Position numbers and translations under genes: made by a program. From NCBI RefSeq assembly GCF_002776525.5, contig NC_045444.1, positions 31,210,442 through 31,274,441 on the forward strand: 64,000 nucleotides of DNA, written 5' to 3'. Source of the stretch: Piliocolobus tephrosceles. Its lineage: Eukaryota > Chordata > Mammalia > Primates > Cercopithecidae. The notes beneath the pieces are model-generated. The model was not told the origin of the DNA. It did not search any database and worked only from the letters and a program-made list of their open reading frames with translations. This document shows positions 1 through 11,420 of the stretch, piece after piece (position 1 is the first letter of the stretch; each line of letters begins with the position of its first letter).

Positions 1-178
1 AACATATAATACATATAACATAAAATATGTGTTAATCAACTGTTTATGTTACTAGCAAGGATTTCAGTCAACAGAGGGCGATTAGTAGCTGTTTGGAAAG
101 TCAAAAGTTATACACAAATTTTCTACAGTAGCAGAAGTTGGTGCTCCAACCCCTGCATTGTTCAACTGTATATATAAA
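1..178 (-). mobile_element. MER2/Tigger-type DNA transposon end, cut by window edge
   Basis: The stretch follows the MER2 (TcMar-Tigger) terminal region: a TATGTGTTAATC block, then GTTTATGTTA, then TCAACAGAGGGC, TCAAAAGTTATAC, and finally an end related to GTTGTTCAAGGGTCAACTG. It begins inside the element because the window starts there. A second copy of the same family lies in the opposite orientation at 26514-26940 and can be aligned to it. Strand is given relative to that second copy and is arbitrary for a MITE-like element. Confidence 0.8.
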
Positions 179-364
179 ACCTGCTGAAGTTTTATCTCTC
201 TATGTAATAAAATAAATCTTTTGTTTGTTCATTTTAGAAAATATTTATTTTAAGAAATTGGTTTCCATGATTGTGTAGCTGGTGAGTCTAAAACTGATAG
301 GGCAGGATGTCTATGTTACATTCCTGAGTCAGAATTTCTTATTTTGGAAACCTCAGCTTTTGTT

Positions 365-530
365 CTTAAGACCTTCAACTGATTAGATAAGGCCCACCCA
401 AGCTAAAGGGGTTAATCTCTACTTAAAGTCAATTGATCATAAAATTTAATCACATCTACAGTGATATCTTGATAGATAACCCAACAACTGGACACTGTGG
501 CCTAGCCAAGCCATACAAATCATCATCCAA
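365..530 (-). mobile_element. ERVL (MLT2-like) LTR fragment
   Basis: CTTCAACTGATTAGATAAGG followed by CCCACCCAAGCTAAAGG, then a TAATCTC block and GGACACTGTGGCCTAGCCAAG, matches the antisense order of MLT2-type ERVL LTRs (AACTGATTGGATGAGGCCCACCC ... GTGGCCCAGTCAAG). It is a fragment with no visible LTR ends. The subfamily is not determined. Confidence 0.5.
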
Positions 531-917
531 TGTTTTGATATAGACAACTAGTAAACGTGTTGGGGAATTAGAGCACTTCGGTGGCAGAAACTGGAGACAA
601 TTGTGTTGTTATTGTTGTTATATTTACGCAAAATAAAAGTTAATTTTAGTTCATTTGTACACCATGAGTTAATTTCAAAGGCTTTCAAAAAAGGGTCAAT
701 AAATTGTTTATGAAAAACAATAGTAAAAATTATTTTAATATTCTGAACGTAATATAAAATCTTATACAATAAAGTATGTTGATTTTACTTTGGGGGAGGT
801 AGTTTAACAAGATTGTTAAATAGCCCAGGCTACTAAAAGGGTTAAAATCATTTATCTGAAGCTTGTCTATTAGTAGAGTTTCATGCATTTTATTTTTTGT
901 TAATATTTTTGTTTTTT
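531..917. other. Unassigned AT-rich stretch
   Basis: No repeat or gene recognised. It holds A/T-rich single-copy-looking sequence and short T runs close to the L1 end that follows. Confidence 0.4.
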
Positions 918-1605
918 AGATCTTTTAACTTTTATTTTAGATTCAGGGATTCATGCAATTTTGTGATACAGGTAAACTTGTGTTATGGGGCTTTGCTGCA
1001 CAGAGTATTTTGTCACCCAGTTACTAAGTCTAGTACCCAATAGTTATTTTTTTTCTGATTGTATTAGTCTGTTTTCATATTGCTATAAAGAACTACCTGA
1101 GACTGGGTAATTTATGAAGAAAGAGGTTTAATTGACTCACAGTTCTGCAGGTTTAACAGGAAGCATGACTGGGAGGCCTCAGGAGACTTACAATTATGGC
1201 AGAAAGTGAAGGCAGAAAGTGAAGCAGAAGCAAGTACCTTCTTCACATGGTAGCAGGAGAGAAAGGAAGAGAGAGAGAGAGAGAGAAGGTGGAAGCATCA
1301 TACACTTTCAAACAACTAGTTCTTGTGAGAACATACTCACTATCAGAAAAGCAAGGGGTATGTTGGCCCCCATGATTCAATCATCTCCCACCAGGCCTCT
1401 CCCCTGAAATGTGGGATATAGATTTGGGTGATGACACAGAGCCAAACCATATCACTGATCCTCTCCCTCCACCTACCCTCCCCGCTCAAGTAGGCCCCAA
1501 TATCTGGTGTTCCCCTCTTTGTGTCCATGTGTTCTCATCACTTAGTTCCCACTTATAAGTGAGAACATGCAGTATTTGCTTTTCTGTTCCTGCATTCATT
1601 TGTTA
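918..1605 (-). mobile_element. L1 3' end (antisense), interrupted by a MaLR LTR
   Basis: Two blocks, 918-1059 and 1455-1605, read in order as the reverse complement of an L1 3' region. The first covers TTTTATTTTAGATTCAGGGA, the GTCACCCAG block and TAGTACCCAATAG. The second covers CAAGTAGGCCCCAATATCTG, TTGTGTCCATGTGTTCTCAT and CACTTATAAGTGAGAACATG. Together they are one L1 3' UTR fragment into which the LTR at 1060-1454 later inserted. The copy is 5'-truncated and carries no intact ORF. Confidence 0.88.
1060..1454 (-). mobile_element. MaLR LTR (THE1/MST group), solo, antisense
   Basis: It starts TGTATTAGTCTGTTTTCATA and ends GCCAAACCATATCA, which are the reverse complements of the 3' and 5' ends of THE1/MST LTRs (TGATATGGTTTGGC...TAATACA). 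Internal landmarks are the GGGAGGCCTCA block, CAATTATGGCAGAA and CATGATTCAATCATCTCCCA. It is flanked by identical 5-bp direct repeats CTGAT at 1055-1059 and 1455-1459 and sits inside an L1 3' end. A GA-rich simple tract (about 1260-1290) has expanded within it. Length about 395 bp. It is a solo LTR, since no internal region is present. Confidence 0.93.
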
Positions 1606-1666
1606 AGACTGACAGTCTCTATATGCAAAGGCAGGAGTCTAGATCTACTCATATTAGTTAGACTCA

Positions 1667-1890
1667 GTGTAGTTTGTTGAGTGGTTAAGGGCCTCTGCTT
1701 TCACCTGTTCCTCCCAACAATGTGGGCTTTGGCAAGTTTCTAATTCCTATGTGTATCAGATCCCTTATCAAAGTGGGTGCTAACGATACTTGCCCCATAG
1801 TGGGAGGGGGTTTTCTAGGAGCAAGTAAAGCAATACTTTAAATCCCACAGGACAATGCCTGGCCTATATTAGTAGTAGATACAAGTTAGC
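1667..1890 (+). mobile_element. MIR SINE
   Basis: It follows the MIR core order: AGTGTAGT, GTTAAGGGCCTCTGCTTTCA, GGGCTTTGGCAAGTTTCTAA, then ACTTGCCCCATAGTGGGAGG and CAATGCCTGGCCTATATTAG. Old and diverged; sense orientation. Confidence 0.8.
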
Positions 1891-1894
1891 GATT

Positions 1895-2724
1895 TTTATT
1901 ATTTTTTCTGGTCTCCAATCTTTACATAATTAGTTCAAAACTGGGACATGTTTAATAGTGAAAGAGATATTTGTAAATATTTACCCTGATAAATAAAACA
2001 CAAAGCAGAGTGTCTAGGGCATGTCAGGCCATACAGTTTACCTAGCCGTACTGAAACTTGCTGTGAGTTTCCTTTTAGAGTTGGAGGTGCTTAACAAATT
2101 AAGCTTCTTAACTCTTTGAAGTTGTTTTTTTCTTCTTCACAAGTAGTTAGTCATCACATATAGTTTGATTCTGGCAGCTAGGATGGACACGACTGCCTTA
2201 GGCAGACTCTATTCATTTCTTGTAGGTAGGTGGTGTTAGATAAAATTTAATTTGTCCTGAGGGTCCCTGCAGATGGAATTTAGCTAGTTTAATGACATCA
2301 AATTCATTTTTTTGCTGCTTTTATTTAATGTGTAGGTACACCCACATGGAGGCGAAGTCGGCCAGCCAGGTTCAAATCACTGAATAAATAATATTTATAG
2401 TTATCTCTATTTTTCCATGAGCAAGATAATTTCTGTCTTGGAAATTCCGTGTTGTTGTGATGAAATTTTGGCATGTTTAAATTATACAGCATGTGAAGAT
2501 AGAATGAGATAAATAGAATCCATTCTCTAAATGCCATGTGATGCATTTCATTTAATTGTTCATATATTGCATGCCCTTTATTCTGGCTGCATTCTTATCT
2601 TGCTACTCCCAATTTTAAAGAAGTAGTGCATTTTCCTCATCTTTGCCTTTTGTGCCATAATAGGCTATCACTGAGAGCCAAATTCCAAAAGTTCGCTAAG
2701 AGCAATTTTTAAGGCATGAATGGT
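1895..2724. other. Unassigned non-repeat sequence
   Basis: About 0.8 kb without a recognised repeat, gene, or conserved-looking motif. Short ORFs here are at random expectation. Confidence 0.4.
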
Positions 2725-3312
2725 GCCCTAGTCAAGGTTCAATTAGAGAAGCAGCACCACAGTGAGTAATATAGAACAAGAAACTTGGTACAGTAACTAG
2801 ACATTATATAACTCCAGTTAGGCAGTCTATGTAAGCCCGTTAGACCTGCATCTGGTGACAAGCCTAAAGCCAGGAAGGACATAATCTGGGAAGGGCCAAT
2901 AGATGTAAAGTGGAAGAGACCAAAGAATAATAACGACCCTGTAAGTGAAACTGGAACCACGTCTGTCTCTCACTGCCTCCAGGATCAACGATGCAGGTGA
3001 TCTGTAAGTAACCCAACCCTTTCTGCACATATCTTACCCCAGGATTTGGCACAGCTGAAGAAAGAGATCCAATAAGCCTAGCTGCTGTCTCCACTCACTG
3101 GATGAGTTGGAACATTGGCAACTACATAAGAGAGTGGCAACAGGGCCTTCCTGACAATGTCTTAGACCGTAAAAAGGCTGCTCCTTCACTTGCACCTAGC
3201 TAATTTCATGAAATTTCTGTTGTGACCAACTCATCCAGGCACTAGTTGGAAAAGGAATTTTGGGAAATGTAGTTCTAGCTAAGCTAAGCTGACATATTAT
3301 AAAGCCACCACA
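2725..3312 (-). mobile_element. Probable ERVL-type LTR, family not assigned
   Basis: The left end (CTAGTCAAGGTTCAATTAGA then GAAGCAGC) resembles the reverse complement of the shared ERVL LTR 3' end (TTCTCTAGAGAACCCTGACTA). Read from the right, the element starts TGTGGTGGCTTTATAATATG and then contains AACTACATTTCCCAAAATTC, a phrase common in LTRs. The 590-bp span and the TG-like start fit a solo LTR in antisense orientation. I could not place it in a subfamily and saw no target-site duplication. Confidence 0.42.
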
Positions 3313-3624
3313 AATGGTTTTAATAAGATTCACGTGGCTGATGTAGACTGAAAAGTGTTTAACTGTTTGCTTTTCTTTACTACTCTTGTTGTCCTGGATC
3401 CAATGAAGTCTCTTGTGGCTAACCTCGGTGACCTACTTATTGTTTGAGATCTACCTTCTGCCAAAATTTAGTAGTGCCACGGCAGACCACCATGTAATTT
3501 TGAGACATCATTCTTTCCTCTCTCCCCTACTTTAGGAGTAACACGTAAATCAAACTGGTAAAGAAATGATTTGGGCCACTATCTGTTTAGGAGGGAAAGT
3601 GTGATTAATAGTGAAAAATGCTTA
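3313..3624. other. Unassigned non-repeat sequence
   Basis: No repeat or gene recognised in this 0.3-kb stretch. Confidence 0.35.
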
Positions 3625-3815
3625 CTCCTAAGAGTCTTTACACCATGACTCATCTTCCTTCTAGTTATATCCCATGGGACAAGTTACTTAGCCTCTCTAC
3701 TTCAACTTTCTCATCTATCAATGGGGACAATAATCATTGTCAGGTATGGGTATTAACTATTTCAAACATAGTACTTAGATCACCGCTATGCTTAATAAAT
3801 CTTGGCTAATAAATC
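3625..3815 (+). mobile_element. MIR SINE
   Basis: GGGACAAGTTACTTAGCCTC, CTTCAACTTTCTCATCTATC, AATGGGGACAATAATCATTG and a terminal GCTTAATAAATCTTGG follow the MIR 3' half in order. Sense orientation, moderately diverged. Confidence 0.85.
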
Positions 3816-4016
3816 TAGTGTAATATAATGACACTAGAAATTTACTCAAAAATATTTAGTTGTTCGATATTCATCAAAGTCCTCATGATTAGTAAAATTA
3901 ATCTTTCTTGCCTTTTTAAGATAGCTTGATATTTAAAAGAAAACGTTATGTTGGCTATCAGTCACTGTTTCCATACCACACATTATCATTTCTTTCCCTA
4001 TGGGATAATTTTTTAT

Positions 4017-4362
4017 TGAACTGATTTTATTATTATTATTATTATTATTATTATAATTTTTGAGACGGAGTCTCGCTCTGTCGCCCAGGCTGGAGTGCAG
4101 TGGCCGGATCTCAGCTCACTGCAAGCTCCTCCGGGGTTTACGCCATTCTCCTGCCTCAGCCTCTCGAGTAGCTGGGACTACAGGCGCCCGCCACCTCGCC
4201 CGGCTAGTTTTTTTTGTATTTTTTTAGTAGAGATTGGGTTTCACCGTGTTAGCCAGGATGGTCTCAATCTCCTGACCTCGTGATCCGCCCGTCTCAGCCT
4301 CCCAAAGTGCTGGGATTACAGGCTTGAGCCACCGTGCCCGGCCTGAACTGATTTTATTATTA
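4017..4362 (-). mobile_element. Young AluY (cercopithecid AluYR-like) with its target-site duplication
   Basis: The Alu body spans about 4053-4343 on the minus strand, with a TTA-repeat-converted tail at 4028-4053. The duplicated target TGAACTGATTTTATTATTA (19 bp) is present on both sides (4017-4035 and 4344-4362) without a mismatch, although its distal part merges with the TTA tail. The GGCCGGATCTCAGCTCACTG variant at about 4100 and GGCTTGAGCC near the head are the states I associate with Old World monkey AluYR. Few other differences from the AluY consensus are visible, so the insertion is young. Confidence 0.93.
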
Positions 4363-4529
4363 AAATGTTGGCCTTGCCTATCTGCTTTAACCAGCATGAC
4401 AATGAACAAAATTAAGATGTTCATTATTCTCTTCCCTTCCCTTATTTCATGGATTTGGATAAGTGGGTTTGGCCCTGAGAAATTGAGAGGTCAGTGAGTA
4501 TATTACCAGTTGATTAAGGCTTTTAAAAA

Positions 4530-4862
4530 ATCACATCTCCTTGGCTGGGCACAGTGGCTCATGCTTGTAATTCCAGTGCTTTGGGAGGCTGAGGCAGGAG
4601 GATCCCTTAAGCTCAGGAGTTTGAGACTACCTTGAGCAACATAGCAAGACCCCGTGTCAAAAAAAAAAAAAAAAAAAAAAAAGTAGCCAGGCATGTTGGC
4701 ATGTGCCTGTAGTTCCAGCTACTTGTTAGTTTGAGGCAAGGGGATTGTTTGAGCCCAGGAGAAGTTACAGGGAGGTTACAGGGAACTATGATAGCATCAC
4801 TGCACTCCAGCCTGGGCAACAGAGTGAGACCCTGTCTCAAAAAAAAAAATCACGTCTTCTTT
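4530..4862 (+). mobile_element. AluJ with diverged target-site duplication
   Basis: The sense Alu spans 4543-4849, with GGCTGGGCACAGTGGCTCAT at the head, a 24-A central linker and GAGACCCTGTCTC plus A-tail at the end. The left monomer's TTGAGCAACATAGCAAGACC state and the overall divergence indicate AluJ. The flanking repeats (AATCACATCTCCTT left, AATCACGTCTTCTT right) match at 12 of 14 positions. The expanded central A tract is unusual in length. Confidence 0.88.
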
Positions 4863-7254
4863 AAAAAAAATTTTTTTGTAGCTATGTTGAATACAAACAC
4901 ACCCACATACAGAAACTTTCCACTGAGTCTAGGAATGACCAATAGCCCCTAAATGTCGATTTCTTGATGTGTGAATAGAGCTGGCTTGAAACTCATTCTA
5001 GGGAGCGCTACTCTGTACTCACACTTTAAAGTGTACCCACACTTTATTGATATGTGTTAACGAGATGTGGCTAGAAAACTAGGCAGCTGTCTTGCTGAGC
5101 TTTCAAAGGAGCAGATTGAAACTTGGAGCCAAGCTTGTCCATATTTGACCATTTTCACCTTGTGAAGTTGTGATGGAATTTACTACCATGCATTAGGTGG
5201 AAAATATGAGTAATTGCATTTGCTTCAGTGAGTAAAATATATATTTTATTATTATTCTTATAGTTGGAGAAATTTATGTTTTCTAGCTTTGTTGTACATA
5301 GATCAAAGAAGAGACCCTCATTTATGCCAGATTTCATGATATATTAAATGAGCTATTTTTGCCCAGATTATGAGGTAACCAAAACTCTTTTTAGTTTAAT
5401 TTTACGTTTAACTGGATTCAGATTGCTTCAACTGAAGAGTCAAAGGGCCTGACCTCTAATTCATTAACATAATCAGAAGCACATGTAAGCTACTGACTGC
5501 CAATCTGTTTGCAAGTCAGTGACTACAGGGTACACACAGCAGTCTTAAATGTTTTTCTCAGTGACATTCTGGGGATGTTCTTAGGTGCACAGGCAGGAAA
5601 AAAATTAGAGAAAGAAACAAAGAGAAAGGAAGAAATTCCACGATGTAAACCAAAGTTTTCATACCAACTGGAATCCAACTTTGTTTAAGATTTAAGTCAG
5701 TTGTTTCTTTAGGTGGAGGAATCATAGACATGATTCTCTCTTTGCTGTCACAAATATTCTTCCCTGGGTTTTATTTATTCCACAATTTCTAAAAATTCTA
5801 GTGGCAGGTGATCGTAATAGCTCCTCATGAGACAAGCTATCTTGTGAAGTACTAGTTCTCCAAGCAAATTAACTTTTGCTAAGAATTTAAATAGGAGAGG
5901 AAGAAAATATAGGGCTTCAAATATGTCTCCTGATACACATGGAGAGTTTAGAAGAGCAGAAAGAAAATCCTTTGTTGAGATGAAACAAGAGCACATTTAA
6001 GAGGGTGACGGATGAGCCCTGTCTGTTCCTTAGAGACTCTACCCTACAAGGACTTTCCTGAATGCTTTCCTTTCCAGCTTACATTTTACTCTGTGAAGCA
6101 AGTTTCATTCTTGTAGAGGATAAAAAAAGTATCAACCAAAACCTTAGATAAATAAATTAGATATAGTAGAAGTCCGACTTTTATTTTCTTTCCCTGCCAT
6201 CAGGCAAAAGGAACCAAAATATATGAGATACCATTAATGTTGCAAACCCCTTACAGAAATGAAGAGAGAAGGGCATTGAAACCACTGACTCCGCAACATA
6301 GTAGCGGCAAGCTACTATGGTAGCATTCTTTATTCAGCAATATTATTCAATATTTACTGAAATGTCATAAAGAGGGTAGTTTGCATTTGTCTGTTTGGTT
6401 TTGGTGTTGTAACTCCTCCTCCCCATTATATGACAGCATCCTTATTTCTCATCCTCTCCAATTATTATAGTACCTTGTTGTCTTGCTTATATCTGTAACT
6501 AAACAAAGAGAGATTTGTCCCTGTAGATAACTTTCATGTAGGATATCTTGGTCATTCTCTTATTTACATTGCTTTCCCTTGGCACTTTAATTCTCCAAAT
6601 CATAGTTATGCATTGTACATAAAATGTATGTCTTTGTCTCACAAGTCAAGGGCAAGAGAAATTTTGATGTATTTGTGATCCAGAAACACTCTTCATTCTT
6701 AAAATGATCTAAGAGAATAATTCAATTACTCCACCTGTAAGCATTCTTTGTGAAGTTATTTTAATATCACCAAGAATCTATTTGCCAACCTTTTTTTTTC
6801 TCCCAGATATATTTAGGTGAGCCATATAGAGTTTTATTAACACACTGCCTGATTCAGCAACTGGTAAATAGTAATTACTCAACATTTTGAATGCACTGGT
6901 CTGTTATTTTATATAAAGCAGCTGAGATTGAATGGGAGCATGCCTAAAGGCCTAAGTCTGAAAGGCCAGTGCCAAACTTGCATAACTAATTATCAGGAAC
7001 CAGCACGTGTTACCCACTTTGCAGAATATTTATCATTCATTCTATGCTCGTCTCCCTCTACTAATCACTTACTGCATTTTCACCTTCCTTTCCTATTACA
7101 TTCCTCAAGTGAAGTTTTTCTATCACTTCCCAAAGCTCTCAAGTTGCTTGATTCATCAGTTTTCCTGGGAGCACTTTGTTATTAGCTATGTCTTTAGCCC
7201 CTACAAAATCCTTTCATCTGTCCTATTTCTGAGAGTCAGACCTAGGGCCAATAG
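4863..7254. other. 2.4-kb unassigned, repeat-poor stretch
   Basis: No repeat family recognised and no credible coding region. Two overlapping plus-strand ORFs of 85 and 87 codons (6928-7270) have no motif, no codon regularity and no initiation context that I would trust. Sequence is AT-rich with ordinary complexity. Confidence 0.4.
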
Positions 7255-7400
7255 AGGGAGGACTTTATAGTCAGAAGGAATGAGGTTTAAATGTCTGCCA
7301 GCTATCACCTGTGTTAACATCAAAATGCTGATAAATCCTATAGGGACTTACTGTCCTCATCTATGAAATGAAGTGATACTTGCCTTGTAAAATTCTTATT
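7255..7400 (+). mobile_element. Probable MIR SINE, diverged
   Basis: GAGGTTTAAATGTCTGCCAG, then GTCCTCATCTATGAAATGAA and GTGATACTTGCCTTGTAAAA follow the MIR core and 3' order loosely (GGTTCAAATCC..., CTCATCTGTAAAATG..., TACCTACCTCATAG). Old and decayed. Confidence 0.5.
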
Positions 7401-7927
7401 TGTAGAATAGTCAATTTTCAATACATAGCCTTTTTTATACTTTTCTTATTTATGTTGCCTCCCTCATTCCTGAGTTTATAATTTGCTGGCTTCTTTTGTT
7501 TCTTTACCCATGAATATTACATCCTTTCATGTAACCTCATGTTTCTGCCAAGATGTGGCAAGCACTCCCCTTTCCAGGTGATTTCCCTCCACAGATCCCC
7601 AGTTATCATTATTATGAACTATGAACTTGAAAGTTGCAAAGTGATTTGCCATGTTTATGTCTTATTTATATTTTTGGATGATCTGGCATTGAATGTATAA
7701 CAATGTTTGTCTTTAATATTTAGTTCTCTACCGTAGACAGTAGAACTTTTTCTGATTCTTGATTCTTGAGAATTCTTGATTCATATCAGATAACTGATAA
7801 TGATGTTTCCCATCATTGTTTTGCCTAACGGTTGGACAACAAATAGTTGTCTCCATTCTGTATAGCTGGAAAAGAAAACAGCCTTTAAAAGTAAAGACTA
7901 GTATTTGTTAGTGCTTTAGAGTCCTGT
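7401..7927. other. Unassigned non-repeat sequence
   Basis: No repeat or gene recognised. AT-rich single-copy-looking sequence. Confidence 0.35.
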
Positions 7928-8081
7928 TATTCAAAGCATGGTCCTGGGATCATCAGCAACAGTGTTTGCATGGGAGCTTGTTAGAAATGCTGAGTCTCAG
8001 GCCCTAGCTAGACCTGGTGAATCTGAATATCACATGATCCCCAGGTCATTTCTATGCACAGCAGATTTTGAGAACTGCTTT
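7928..8081 (+). mobile_element. MER5A-type hAT-Charlie element
   Basis: Landmarks in order: AAAGCATGGTCCTGGGATCA, GGGAGCTTGTTAGAAATGCT, GAGTCTCAGGCCC, GGTGAATCTGAATATCAC and the closing GCAGATTTTGAGAACTGCT. This is the MER5A order. Non-autonomous DNA transposon remnant. Confidence 0.9.
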
Positions 8082-10019
8082 ACAGCCCATTGATTAAAAG
8101 GAGTTGAAAGCGATTTTTTAACTGGAAAAAAAAGTCAGAAAAATAGAGGCAATATTTAAATGTCATTCATGAACTAGGGAAAGGTGAAGGTAGGGGAGAG
8201 CTGAAAAGAGGTCTGAATTTTGAAACCTCCCATAAGGTAAATGATAAACTAATTGCCAATATAAGGGAAAACAGTTGAAATCTACTAACAGAAAGGAGAA
8301 GGTAGATTTTTCTGCTTAGAGCTGAACTGAAGCCATGAAAAATGTTGTTAGTAACCAGGCTGATGTTTTAAAGAAAGAATTACCAAGTGACATATTTCTA
8401 GATTAAAAGGAAATATTAAAACTGGCTTTCAATATTTAAAGCTTACTTAACTAGTAACACTTGCTTGACACTGACTCATGTCATTTTATTTCATTCTTCT
8501 TTTGATCCATGCAAATAGTTACAAGATTTAAAATATACTATCATGTCACCTTTTTGAATAATTAGATAAAAGAATTTTTTAATACTGGGTGATAAACCCT
8601 ATGGCCAAGCCTTCATGAGACTTGCAATAAAGCAGTGAATCCAGGCAAGAAGAAAGCCATATTTTCCTTTATAAAATAATGAAAATGCATTATTTATACC
8701 TACTATTTCAATATTGTGCTCACTGATAATTAATGAGAAGTCTTGTGGCCACTTATTTGAGGTATTTCCCTGCATGTTGGAGTTGTCCATCTTAATTTTA
8801 TTTATAGGATCAAAAAGTGGCAAACCATCAGTATTGCTTCCCCTTTGATTATTAAGATGTGAAGGATATCATGAGAAGTATTAACATAAAATCAAATTAG
8901 TCCTTTTTTGCTTTATTTTAAATTTACTCAGGTTTTTTTTTTTTTCCTTCACATTTAAAGAACTAGGTTCCTTTCCCATACTTGGTATGTAGTACATCTT
9001 TTTTCTCTGAGTTAATTCTCCAAGTCTGGTCTGTCAGCCAGTATAAACAACACTTGATGAATGAGACTCAAGGTGTTTAGTCACCTGAAGCAGCTGTTTG
9101 AAGTAACTCTACACACAGCCTGAGGCCTGTGTTTTCACAGCTGTGAGAACTCTTCAAAAGCTTTCCCTCTTGGCCTAGCTCTTTGCTGTGGCTTTAAACT
9201 CTTAGCGCAAAATCTGGACTATTTCAAAAGAGCAGAATGAAACTAGAGACAGTAATTTTGCATGATTTCGAGCCAAAAATGGCCTAAAATAAATAAATGA
9301 AGTACATTTGAAAGTGCTTTACCTAGGTGGGCTATATATCTGAGAATTGTTCTCCTTCCTACATACCCATATACTCTCTTAACAGGGAGATGTGTGGCTG
9401 AAACACTATGCTCTGTTTATATGGCAGTATTTTCATTTTCTGTTCTGATTCTATGACACTGAGGCTAAAATCTTATGAGCTTGGAACTATATGTACCTGA
9501 ATTAAGCTCAGGGAATTGCTGGATGTTTGATAGAGTTCCAGGCTCATAAATCGACCTAAGGTGATTAAAAAATGGCATTCTTTGCCAGCCTGCTTAGGTG
9601 ATTCAGGCTTTTGAAGTTCCTCTGATGTCTTCTATTGGCCTGGCCGACTTAACTCATGGAGCAAACTTAATGTGACCACTATATTTGTTATAAGGCTTCA
9701 GACTTGCTTCAGCTTATTTCAACAACAGCTGTTTTTCAGCATTTTATATATAATAAAACGACATAGTTGCTTCTCACAAAGAATCATGAACTTCTTTACT
9801 AGAAATATGTAAGAACTGTTTTTATTCAGAATGACAATCATGTTTTTTGTTCATTTGAATTTAGAGATATTATTTCTGAATTTGGAAAATGACTATTTCC
9901 TTTTTGGAGCTACTTGGCACCATGTCAAGTGAAGAAAACTTGCCTTTTATATAATTTTCATGTGATTAAAATACTCTTCCAACTAGTCTCCTCTCCTTAA
10001 TTCAGGAGAATCATATGTA
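8082..10019. other. 1.9-kb unassigned, repeat-poor stretch
   Basis: No repeat family recognised. The part at about 9010-9200 is of higher complexity than its surroundings and contains several E-box-like sites (CAGCTGTTTG at about 9091, CACAGCTGTGA at about 9136, and CAACAGCTG near 9725). That is compatible with an enhancer but proves nothing. No coding potential seen. Confidence 0.4.
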
Positions 10020-10260
10020 TAGTTTATTCATTCACCTACAAATATGTATTGTGTCTGACAGATGCCAAGAACTAGGTTAATTACTGAGAATATAGAAGAT
10101 ATACACGGTACTTACCACCACATGGGTTAATATCTTATGGAAAACAAAGATGCATTACATAAATAACAAAATAAATGAGTGTCTTACAATCAAGAAAAGT
10201 GCTAAAAAGGAAGGATCAGGATACACTGAGAGCAAACAATTCCCAATGTCATCTATCTTA
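10020..10260 (-). mobile_element. L2 LINE 3' end (antisense)
   Basis: TATTCATTCACCTACAAATA, GCCAAGAACTAGGTTAATTA, then a tract with AAATAACAAAATAAATGAG and AAGTGCTAAAAAGGAAGG gives the antisense L2 order: tail, 'tgccaggcactg', 'aataaac', 'aagtgctatg'. Old and decayed. Confidence 0.72.
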
Positions 10261-10589
10261 ATTTGTCTGAGGTCTTTGATTTTAAGATCACATTAAAATC
10301 AAAATAGATAATAAACTTTTATTATATTATCATCTTAGTGCATTGGTTATTAGAAGAAACTCTACTTTTAATCCTCATGGTTTTCATACTGACACATATG
10401 GTACTTTGACTCTTACGTGATTTTTAATCATGTTAAAATTTAAATTCATTGTTATTATCTTCAAATACATATATAAAATATTCAGAGTACCTAACATAGA
10501 ATTGAGACACTATGAAATTCATGCGACTTTGTTTAGCCATAGCTCCTGCTCTGAATGAGTTCCTAAGACGAAGGTGGAGGTAGGTTAAA

Positions 10590-10690
10590 TTCATCCATTC
10601 ATTTGTTTATCTGTTCATTGCACAATTTTGGACTGCCTACTCTATGCCGTAATAGTTTCTAGGAATACAAAAATGAATAAATTACAGATC
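10590..10690 (-). mobile_element. L2 3' tail fragment (antisense)
   Basis: CATCCATTCATTTGTTTATC, then GACTGCCTACTCTATGCCGT and TTCTAGGAATACAAAAATGA match the antisense L2 end (attcattcaacaaa ... tgcctactatgtgcc ... tctaggnnctgggga). Short. Confidence 0.6.
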
Positions 10691-11084
10691 ATGTATCTGT
10701 GACCTAGTAACAATTTCTGTAACTGATGAACCCTAAAGTTCTGATGGCCTTACAGGAGTGGACACATTATAGCTTAAGGGTCACTGCCTGGTTTTGTTCA
10801 CCACTTGCCCTAAGCATGACTGTTTCTTTTTTAAATTATTGAAAAAAGAATCAAAACAAGAATGCTATTTCATGATGAATGAAAATTATATAAGCTTCAA
10901 ATTTCAGTTCTATGAATAGTTTTATTGGCCCACAACCACATCCATTCATTTATATATTGTCTTTAACTACAATGGCAGAGATATGTAGTTGCCACAGAGG
11001 CCACAGGACCCACACAGCTGAAAATACGATCTAGTTCTTTGTAGAAAAAATTTCTTGAGTCCTGACCTAACGTAAGAGAAGTTT
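10691..11084. other. Unassigned non-repeat sequence
   Basis: No repeat or gene recognised. Confidence 0.35.
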
Positions 11085-11420
11085 ATTTCTTATTTACAAA
11101 GCAGTTGTCCTGAGCCATAAGTGTTCCTCCTCAAAACGGCGGTTCAGGGACCTAGAGTTTGTCTACCTCTGGTTTCTGGTAGCTGTCTTTAATATGTTGT
11201 CTCACAATTGCTGTGGTTATTTGCAGCAGGCTATAGGGAAAAGAACATAGAGAATGATGTATGAGCAATTTTTTTGAACCAGGCCTGGAAATGGTACACA
11301 TTGATTCAGCTCACAATGTTTTAGCTGGAACTCAATCCTGTAGCCACACTTAACTGGAGGTGAGACTGGGAAACACAATCTAGCTACGTGACAAGGAGTA
11401 AGAGGAAAAATATTTAGCCA
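11085..11420 (-). mobile_element. Possible degraded LTR or DNA element, unassigned
   Basis: The string TAAGTGTTCCTCCTCAAAAC, then GGTTCAGGGACC, then CAGGCCTGGAAATGGTACAC and a closing AGCTACGTGACAAGGAGTAA echoes the layout of antisense mammalian LTR/MER elements. I cannot name a family, and the call is weak. Confidence 0.28.

Noticed and set aside
4095..4283. 62-codon plus-strand ORF, with similar ORFs at 11649-11918, 28860-29146, 32700-33113 and 35077-35378
   Set aside because: These are the well-known antisense translations of Alu elements (phrases such as SSWDYR and AHCNL). They lie entirely within the Alus listed and are not genes.
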